From NCBI GenBank assembly GCA_000436795.1, contig HF993279.1:1-20315 (forward strand): a stretch of DNA of 20,315 nt, written 5' to 3'. The translations under genes were made by a program, and so were the position numbers. The notes under the pieces were generated by a model that made no database searches, had not been told where the DNA came from, and was given only the letters and a program-made list of their open reading frames with translations. Each line of letters opens with the position of its first letter. The stretch's first letter is position 1. Source of the stretch: Bacteroides sp. CAG:1076. GTDB lineage: Bacteria; Bacteroidota; Bacteroidia; Bacteroidales; Bacteroidaceae. Below are positions 14,670 to 20,315 of this stretch, piece by piece.

Positions 14670-17117
14670 TTATTCAGCTTCGTTTACCAAAGCATTCTTG
14701 ATTTCCCAAGTCGGAGCAGCACTGTCTGTACTCTTGTAAACAAATGCAATGCGGATAACCTGACCTATGTACGCGCTCAAGCTATAAGGACCAACTTTGT
14801 AGAAGTCCCAGCTCTGCCCGTCGGACCACTGTGTTTCGTCGATTTCCACGTCGTCCCATGTAGCAGATTCCACATCGTCTACATAGTCGGTAGAAACCTT
14901 AATCATCATGAATTCCGAAAGCGGATTGTTGTTCAGGAACTTGTGAGCTTCTTCGAACGACAACTGCGGCGATACAGCTTCCGACAAGTCGATAGCCGGA
15001 GTCAGCAGCCAGCTTTCGGTCGGATAGTTGGTATTGTTCATAAATGCCGAAGCCTTCCATCCGTAGCTTGCGTCACTCTTCCATACATAGCTTACACCTG
15101 TCAGTGCGATATCCTGTACAGTAAATCCACCGTCACTGCCACCAGTCAGTGCTTCATCCAGATAAACACCAGCCTGTGCGGTATACGTACCGTCGGCAGC
15201 CTTTTCGAAGATAGTAGTACGTGTAGAGTAATTAGTAGAAGCAGCCCATGTACCGTTCAGTGTATATTCCTCAACAATCGGGTTGCTGTCGGCTGTTTTC
15301 TTGTAAACCACTGCTACCTGTTCGCCCTTCACGGCATACGGGAATTTCTGTGCCAGATAAACCGGGAAGATAACCGATGGTTTAGAAACGTAGTCCGTAC
15401 CGATTTCAGCGTAGAACTTCGGATCGGCAACCAATACATTTACATCTTCTTTATTATATTCAACCCATGCGCCGTCGCTGTATACATACAGTGCAGAAGA
15501 GTTAGCATAAGCACCCGAAGCACGTGTCATGCGCATCATAGCCGCAGCCACTTCGTTTTCAGGAACTTCCTTAAACAGACATACATCCCAATAGCTCTTT
15601 TCCTTCACCGAAGAATTTTTCAGTTCCACAGTCGGAGCGCACTTGTCTGTACTCTTATAACCGTATGCAATCACGATTTTCTGTCCCTTAAACTGGCTCA
15701 GGTCGATAGACTGATTGGTAAAGGTCCACGAGCTACCCACCTTCGATGCATCGTAAGTCAGGTCTGTCCAGGTAGCGCCTGCCACATCACCCGTATAATT
15801 AGAAGAAACTCTTACGGTAAAGAAATCGGTAGCCTTGTTACCATTCAGGAAGTTGATAGCCAAAGTGAAGTTCAATACCGGAGCTGTAGCCTTCGAAAGG
15901 TCGATTTCCGAAGAAACCACATAACTTTCAGAAACCAGATTCTTATTGTTTACGAAAGCAGAGCCTTTATAGTAACCATGAGAGTCATCGATTTTCCACA
16001 CATATGTAGAACCTTCCGGCAGTTTTACATCCTTGATGGTGAACTTGTCGCTCTCCTTGTTCATCGGGTCAGAGAAATAAGTATAGCTTGATTCCGGATA
16101 AGCTCCGTAACTGTATTTATCGTTGACATACGTCAGTTTTACAGTCTTGTTCTTTTCTACATTCACCAGTGCAAAGGTACCGTCTCCGTTGCTGTTCACG
16201 GTCCATTCACCACCTTCGGTTGGAAGTGAAGAAGAAACGTTGAAGCTGTTGTATGTACCGCTCATGTAAATATACTTCGACCAGCCGTTCAGCAAGGTAA
16301 ATCCATTGTCGCTCTTACCCAGTGTAACCACCTGTTCCGCACCGTCGGCATTGGCAATCACACCATTCTCGCCCACCGTAATAGGCGACGGGTTCATATA
16401 ACCATAGTTATAACTTTCCTTGTCCAGTTTTCCGAACGGATAATAGTTACCGTCGTCAGCCTTGGCAGCAATCACATAGTTACCAGCCTCGCCGTCGAAC
16501 GAAGTCACCTTCTGGTACACCATCGGAACGACAGAACCACCGCCAGCACTCGGCTCAAATTCAGAATATGCATAGTTTACCACCATCATATCTCCCTCGG
16601 CAGGATTGCTTACGGCACCCGACAACACTTCAGGAAGTTTCTTCAGGGTAGACGGAGAAAGATAAGTAGCCGAAGCCGTTTCACCCCATACATTGCGGTA
16701 ATCGGTATTCGAAAGCGTATATTCCTTCAGGTTCTTGAAGTCGGCCAGATAAGTAGACGGTTCCTTATACATGTTGTACGAAACCGAGAAACGAGATCCG
16801 GCATCAGCCTGCGGATATTTTTCAGTAATGAAAGCCGGCAGGAACCATTCAGCTTCAGTCTTGCTGGCAAAATATCTGTTTTTTCCGATAGCCTCGAGCG
16901 CTGCTACATACGTACCGTTTTCGGGGTCTTTCGACAAAGCGATTTCCTTGTTGGTTGCATTATTGGCAATGGTTGCATAATCTGCTGCCGCCAATTTGAT
17001 AGCGACTCCCTTCTTTACATCCGAAATCTGAGAGTCGAGGTTAAACTGGTCATTATAATCATCACATGCAGTCAGCGAAGCCAGCAATGCGGTTGATATA
17101 AATAATATTTTTTTCAT
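14670..17117 (-). CDS. Surface lipoprotein with two choice-of-anchor-J domains and duplicated modules
   Basis: An 815-residue lipoprotein (lipobox SLTAC, Cys18) following the TonB-dependent receptor by 25 nt, so it probably is the receptor's substrate-binding partner. Two long repeats are plain: residues about 358-505 and 664-812, both with YVWK, then a GSAF/ASAF.NN segment, an IDLS motif, a FLN.N segment, and a Y.YKSTD or VYKSTD ending; they look like choice-of-anchor-J jelly-roll domains. A second repeat, with a F-L/V-P-A/V core, K-Y/F-P and V-x-Y, occurs at about 91-121 and 580-612. The protein has no SusD-like helices, so this is not a classical SusC/SusD pair. Ligand is unknown; the adjacent nucleases suggest nucleic acid or a breakdown product. 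Confidence 0.75.
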   Translation of the reverse strand: MKKILFISTALLASLTACDDYNDQFNLDSQISDVKKGVAIKLAAADYATIANNATNKEIALSKDPENGTYVAALEAIGKNRYFASKTEAEWFLPAFITEKYPQADAGSRFSVSYNMYKEPSTYLADFKNLKEYTLSNTDYRNVWGETASATYLSPSTLKKLPEVLSGAVSNPAEGDMMVVNYAYSEFEPSAGGGSVVPMVYQKVTSFDGEAGNYVIAAKADDGNYYPFGKLDKESYNYGYMNPSPITVGENGVIANADGAEQVVTLGKSDNGFTLLNGWSKYIYMSGTYNSFNVSSSLPTEGGEWTVNSNGDGTFALVNVEKNKTVKLTYVNDKYSYGAYPESSYTYFSDPMNKESDKFTIKDVKLPEGSTYVWKIDDSHGYYKGSAFVNNKNLVSESYVVSSEIDLSKATAPVLNFTLAINFLNGNKATDFFTVRVSSNYTGDVAGATWTDLTYDASKVGSSWTFTNQSIDLSQFKGQKIVIAYGYKSTDKCAPTVELKNSSVKEKSYWDVCLFKEVPENEVAAAMMRMTRASGAYANSSALYVYSDGAWVEYNKEDVNVLVADPKFYAEIGTDYVSKPSVIFPVYLAQKFPYAVKGEQVAVVYKKTADSNPIVEEYTLNGTWAASTNYSTRTTIFEKAADGTYTAQAGVYLDEALTGGSDGGFTVQDIALTGVSYVWKSDASYGWKASAFMNNTNYPTESWLLTPAIDLSEAVSPQLSFEEAHKFLNNNPLSEFMMIKVSTDYVDDVESATWDDVEIDETQWSDGQSWDFYKVGPYSLSAYIGQVIRIAFVYKSTDSAAPTWEIKNALVNEAE

Positions 17118-17142
17118 AAATTCTATTCTATTAAACAGGTGA

Positions 17143-19851
17143 TTAGAAGTTTACTTTCAATCTCACACTATACGTACGTCCGAAAGCATAGTAACAGTAA
17201 ATCGTCTGGTCAGAAACCTCTCCCGATTTAGGATTGAATGCTTTAGAAATGTACTGGTAGTCAAGCAGGTTGTTCACGTTTCCAGACAGAGTAGCATCCA
17301 GCTTACCCAGTTTGAAACGATAAGAAGCATTCATATCAATCTGACTTGCAGCAGGTATCTTCCATGGGTCGGCGATGCTGATTTCCTTACCCAGTTTCAG
17401 GTCGCTTCCGCTGAAAGAATAGTAAGCATAGTTACGTCCGTAGTAAGTCCAGTCGGCACCCACACGGATAGACTTGTTGATCTTGAAGGTAGCACCCAGA
17501 GCAGCAGTAGTCTGAGCAGAACCACCTACACGTACACCCTTCAGGTTGATGGAAGCCGATACATGGTCGGGAGCACCGATACCACTTGCCTGAGTACCGT
17601 CTTCTCTCAGCGGCATACCCTTGTCGTCGTAAGCATAACCGGTAGCGTTGCTGTCCCATTTCCAGTCACCCAAAGAGAACATACCGGTAATGTCCAGCCA
17701 TCTCAGCGGAGTAATCTTCACATCCAGTTCCACACCCTTGTGCAGTGCGTTTACACCGGTCATGTTCATGTAGTATTCCGTACGTTCCTGATTGTCGAGC
17801 TGACCAGACTTTGTCATCGCCTTGTCCAGCCATTTGGTCCAGTAAGCATTCACGTTGGCAGTCAGCCAGCTGTTGCGGAAACCGTAACCCAGCTCGAACG
17901 ACAACACCTTCTCGTTCTTGGCATCCTTGTTGATGGCGTGGCTTGCATTAGCCTGCATGAACGCACCGTAAGAGAACTTCGGCGCACGGCTGATGTAACC
18001 CAAGTTGAAGAATACGTTATGATTGTCGGTGATATTGTAGTTGGCACCACCTTTTGCAGTAAATCCGATGAAGCTGACATTATCCGATTTGGCATGAGCC
18101 TTGTCGTAGAACAGACGGTCGTAACGCCAGTAAGTAGTGTTCGACAATGAACCTGCCAGGAAAGCCGACAGCTTGTCTTTGTTGAACTCGCCCTGGAAGA
18201 AAGCACCTTCCTGCAGCACATGTCCGTCGTAGTCACGGTAAACCACGTCGCCTACACCCAGCTTTTCATACTTCCACATCGGGTCGGCAGCAGCGATATT
18301 GTTTTCAGCCAGCACATCGCCACGGGTAGAGTCCATGAAGTACTGACCACCGTACAAGTCTGAAATTTCGTTGGTGTGTGTACCCTTGTAGTAACGGAAA
18401 TCCACACCTCCGTAGAAGTCGATATACTTGCCGAACTTGGTAGTATAAGTCGACAGCAAACCATACCAGTTGTGATAGTTCTTCGACAAGCTCATGGCAA
18501 GCATAGAACCGTATTCACTCTGCGCATTGATGTCTTCGATAGCTCCATAGTCGAACGTACCGTCCGGTTTACGGAATTTAGTCTGAAGCACGCCATAGTT
18601 GGCACCCTTCCAGTCCTGATAAGAATAGCCATAATATTCATTACCCTGTCCGGAGTAACCGTAACCACGACCGATAGAAACATAAGCAACCGTACTCAAC
18701 GATGACTTTTCGTCAATCTGCCACTGATGGTTCAAGCTGATCTGCGGCTTGTGGTACGAGTTATATTCGCTGGTACGGCGACGTCCTTCGTTATCGAAAC
18801 CATAAGTAGAATTGTATTTGTAATTCTTCACGCCATACACCTCTTCAGTCATCTTCCAGTCGGCGATTGTCAAGGCACCATTACGCTGATAGTGCGTCTG
18901 CGGAGCACCGAAAACAGTCAACGACAACTGATGAGCATCATTCAGACGCTTTGAAATATTCAAGAAGTAATTGTATCCTTCGAAGTCGCTACCCTGTACA
19001 TATCCGTCACCCCAGGTCTTGGCACCCAGCAACGTCATGGCCCATCCCGACTTGGAAAGACCGGTAGACACGCTGAACAGGATTTTGTTCATACCGTCGT
19101 TACCCAGCGAATATGCTACTGTACCGCCTTTCTTGCTTTCCAGACTCTGAGTGATGATATTAATCGTACCACCCACAGAAGGAGCAGAAACCTTAGAAGC
19201 ACCCAGTCCGCGCTGTGTCTGCATCGTACGAGTCACATCGGTCAGTCCGGCCCAGTTCGACCAGTAAACTCCACCCCATTCCATATCGTTCATCGGCACA
19301 CCGTTCACCATCACGGCGATATTCTCATTACCGAATCCACGCATATAGATTTCAGAGTCACCATATCCACCACCGTCTTTGTTGGCATGTACACCCGGAG
19401 TAGATTTCAGGATTTCAGGAAATTCCTGTGTACCCAGCTTTTCTTCGATGAAATCCATGGCTACACTCGATACGGCAACCGGTGTCTTACGGGCTACTGC
19501 GATAGACGAAGTAATCACCACATCATTCAGCACATGTGCGTCCGACTCCATAGAAACTGTACCAAGATCAACAACACCCTTCTTGGTTATTTTCATGGTT
19601 TTGGTCTTGTATCCCAAATACTTGAATTCGATGGTTACTCCCGACTTCTGTATTTTCAACGAGAACACTCCGTCGATGTCCGTTACAGAACCTTCAGTTG
19701 AACCTTGCACGGAAACCGTTGCCCCGATAAGAGGCTCATTATTTTCCGCATCTACAATCTTGCCTTTCAATGTAGCCTGAGCTACAGCAGTGACTGTACT
19801 AAATATGACAAGCACCGCAAACAATAGAAAATGCTTCAATTGATTTTTCAT
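17143..19851 (-). CDS. TonB-dependent receptor with carboxypeptidase-regulatory-like N-terminal domain
   Basis: A 902-residue outer-membrane receptor importing a ligand at the expense of TonB energy. Order: signal peptide (about 1-25, AVAQ), a carboxypeptidase D regulatory-like domain (27-105; LKGKIVDAENNEPLIGATV), a TonB-box-like NDVVITSS (109-116), plug domain (about 121-240; YMRGFGNENIAVMVNGVPMND and GGTINIITQS), then a 22-strand-type barrel ending in RLKVNF with the terminal Phe. It is shorter than most SusC proteins and is followed by a choice-of-anchor-J lipoprotein instead of SusD. First gene of the four-gene operon. ATG at 19851 is chosen over a TTG at 19863. The substrate is inferred from the nucleases downstream. 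Confidence 0.88.
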   Translation of the reverse strand: MKNQLKHFLLFAVLVIFSTVTAVAQATLKGKIVDAENNEPLIGATVSVQGSTEGSVTDIDGVFSLKIQKSGVTIEFKYLGYKTKTMKITKKGVVDLGTVSMESDAHVLNDVVITSSIAVARKTPVAVSSVAMDFIEEKLGTQEFPEILKSTPGVHANKDGGGYGDSEIYMRGFGNENIAVMVNGVPMNDMEWGGVYWSNWAGLTDVTRTMQTQRGLGASKVSAPSVGGTINIITQSLESKKGGTVAYSLGNDGMNKILFSVSTGLSKSGWAMTLLGAKTWGDGYVQGSDFEGYNYFLNISKRLNDAHQLSLTVFGAPQTHYQRNGALTIADWKMTEEVYGVKNYKYNSTYGFDNEGRRRTSEYNSYHKPQISLNHQWQIDEKSSLSTVAYVSIGRGYGYSGQGNEYYGYSYQDWKGANYGVLQTKFRKPDGTFDYGAIEDINAQSEYGSMLAMSLSKNYHNWYGLLSTYTTKFGKYIDFYGGVDFRYYKGTHTNEISDLYGGQYFMDSTRGDVLAENNIAAADPMWKYEKLGVGDVVYRDYDGHVLQEGAFFQGEFNKDKLSAFLAGSLSNTTYWRYDRLFYDKAHAKSDNVSFIGFTAKGGANYNITDNHNVFFNLGYISRAPKFSYGAFMQANASHAINKDAKNEKVLSFELGYGFRNSWLTANVNAYWTKWLDKAMTKSGQLDNQERTEYYMNMTGVNALHKGVELDVKITPLRWLDITGMFSLGDWKWDSNATGYAYDDKGMPLREDGTQASGIGAPDHVSASINLKGVRVGGSAQTTAALGATFKINKSIRVGADWTYYGRNYAYYSFSGSDLKLGKEISIADPWKIPAASQIDMNASYRFKLGKLDATLSGNVNNLLDYQYISKAFNPKSGEVSDQTIYCYYAFGRTYSVRLKVNF

Positions 19852-19893
19852 ACGTTTTCTCAAATTGTTTTTGTGTTATTAATAAATCAAACA

Positions 19894-19901
19894 CAAATAT
19901 A
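19894..19901 (-). promoter_or_regulatory. Candidate -7 box of the receptor/nuclease operon
   Basis: Minus-strand TATATTTG matches TAnnTTTG and lies about 43 nt before the ATG at 19851. No good TTTG is found 19-21 nt upstream, so an activator may be needed. A second possibility is TAATTTTG at 20048-20055 with TTTG 18 nt upstream (20074-20077), which would give a leader of nearly 200 nt. Confidence 0.4.
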
Positions 19902-19984
19902 GCAAAAAAATTTAAAAAATCAGGAGCAAAAGTCAAATTTATCAGGACATTAACTCGATTATGTTAATTAATTTATTATTAAAA

Positions 19985-20001
19985 ATGCAAATAATATGCA
20001 A
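19985..20001 (-). repeat. Direct repeat of TTGCAT (minus strand), 11-bp period
   Basis: ATGCAA on the plus strand occurs at 19985-19990 and 19996-20001, starts 11 bp apart, on one helix face, about 100 bp upstream of the candidate receptor start. The spacing resembles binding sites of OmpR/PhoB-type regulators, though the sequence is not the E. coli PHO box. Confidence 0.35.
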
Positions 20002-20206
20002 TACAAGCCAGCCTACGGATTTTACGCCGACACTATCACACCGAAAGCAAAATTATCCTTTACATTTTCCTCACAAAAACAGAAAATCACATAACATTTT
20101 ATCAGGAACGCAAAAATTTAACAGAAATGAAACATCCCTGCACGTAGTTGCGATTTAAGCAAGTTCGCACCGGCAGCAGGTCGAAAAAAAGGGAGCCAAA
20201 CAGCAG

Positions 20207-20310
20207 GCGGGACACCGACGGCACCACGGGTGTCACCACTTACCACTCTGTTTCACAGGCAATTATCACCCAAAGCGGGACACGGGTGTCACCACCAACG
20301 GCACCACTCT
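20207..20310. repeat. GC-rich shuffled short repeats at the right window edge
   Basis: Four words recur in a different order: GCGGGACAC (20207-20215, 20275-20283), ACGGCACCAC (20218-20227, 20298-20307), ACGGGTGTCACCAC (20226-20239, 20282-20295) and CCACTCT (20243-20249, 20304-20310). GACAC-GG-GTGTC (20279-20290) can form a small hairpin. The composition is clearly GC-richer than the neighbouring A+T-rich DNA. Confidence 0.7.
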
Positions 20311-20315
20311 TTCCT

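Larger units (their letters stand above)
19852..20315. other. Gene-free upstream region of the receptor operon
   Basis: A 464-bp stretch without a credible gene; a 65-codon frame at 19961-20158 has no recognisable start context or family. It holds a candidate -7 box (19894-19901), a dyad ATTAAC-N8-GTTAAT (19949-19968), an 11-bp-period direct repeat ATGCAA (19985-20001) and, after about 20160, a GC-rich block of shuffled short repeats cut by the window edge. Confidence 0.6.

Noticed and set aside
14943..16091. Long plus-strand open frame (382 codons) opposite the choice-of-anchor-J lipoprotein gene
   Set aside because: Product is low in recognisable structure, rich in Cys, Arg and Ser as expected of antisense frames, and lies inside a well supported minus-strand gene.
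14670..19851. Classical SusC/SusD polysaccharide utilisation pair
   Set aside because: The receptor is shorter than typical SusC, the lipoprotein has jelly-roll repeats instead of a helical SusD fold, and the linked enzymes are nucleases, not glycoside hydrolases.
19961..20158. Small 65-codon plus-strand frame upstream of the receptor gene
   Set aside because: No fitting promoter, no conserved motif and a composition that reflects A+T-rich non-coding DNA; probably chance.
20207..20310. Possible CRISPR array at the right edge
   Set aside because: The repeated words are 7-14 bp, differ in order and have no equal-length spacers, and no cas gene is near.

Overview
The window looks like chromosomal DNA of a gut-type Bacteroidales (Bacteroides/Phocaeicola/Prevotella-like). 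The signs are a ribosomal protein S16 with a long Ala/Lys/Glu tail, promoters of the Bacteroides type (TTTG ... TAnnTTTG), almost no Shine-Dalgarno sequences, Mfa/FimA-type fimbrial lipoproteins with DUF3575 and DUF3868-type partners, and a TonB-dependent receptor with a carboxypeptidase-like N-terminal domain. The genus is inferred, not proven.

Layout. (1) 1-449: the 3' part of rpsP and a terminator shared with the convergent gene. (2) 447-1616, minus: a MalY/PatB-family PLP enzyme with a perfect dyad on its own promoter. (3) 1713-5974, plus: an aromatic amino acid operon of prephenate dehydratase, class I/II aminotransferase, DAHP synthase fused to chorismate mutase, and prephenate dehydrogenase. 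It is preceded by an unannotated 28-codon leader peptide in which 14 residues are Phe or Tyr. The leader is followed by an intrinsic terminator and a competing antiterminator sequence, which is the layout of a ribosome-mediated attenuator sensing Phe and Tyr. (4) 6044-7149, plus: a class-2 PyrD-like gene that appears to have lost two of the substrate-binding Asn residues. (5) 7175-11978, minus: a four-gene fimbrial operon of DUF3575 outer-membrane protein, OmpA-like/TPR lipoprotein, FimB/Mfa2-type anchor and Mfa1/FimA-type subunit. (6) 12179-19901, minus: a second four-gene operon of TonB-dependent receptor, two-copy choice-of-anchor-J lipoprotein, NUC1-type DNA/RNA nuclease lipoprotein and secreted EEP-family phosphoesterase. 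It reads as an extracellular nucleic-acid (phosphate or nucleoside) scavenging system. (7) 19852-20315: a gene-free upstream region with an 11-bp-period direct repeat, a dyad, and a GC-rich block of shuffled short repeats at the right edge.

How the genes work together. In the aromatic operon, DAHP synthase commits carbon to the shikimate pathway and its fused mutase makes prephenate. PheA and TyrA then split prephenate to phenylpyruvate and 4-hydroxyphenylpyruvate, and the aminotransferase finishes both to Phe and Tyr. One leader peptide reading both Phe and Tyr codons fits a single operon that makes both. In the nuclease operon, surface or periplasmic nucleases would degrade nucleic acid, the lipoprotein would bind it, and the receptor would import products. 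A terminator-like hairpin separates receptor plus lipoprotein from the two nucleases and may set their ratio.

The strongest candidates for undescribed biology are the Phe/Tyr attenuator (1775-1930) and the receptor/lipoprotein/two-nuclease operon. After them come the PyrD-like protein with an altered active site and the C-terminal signature shared by the two fimbrial proteins. No rRNA, tRNA, CRISPR array or insertion sequence was seen.
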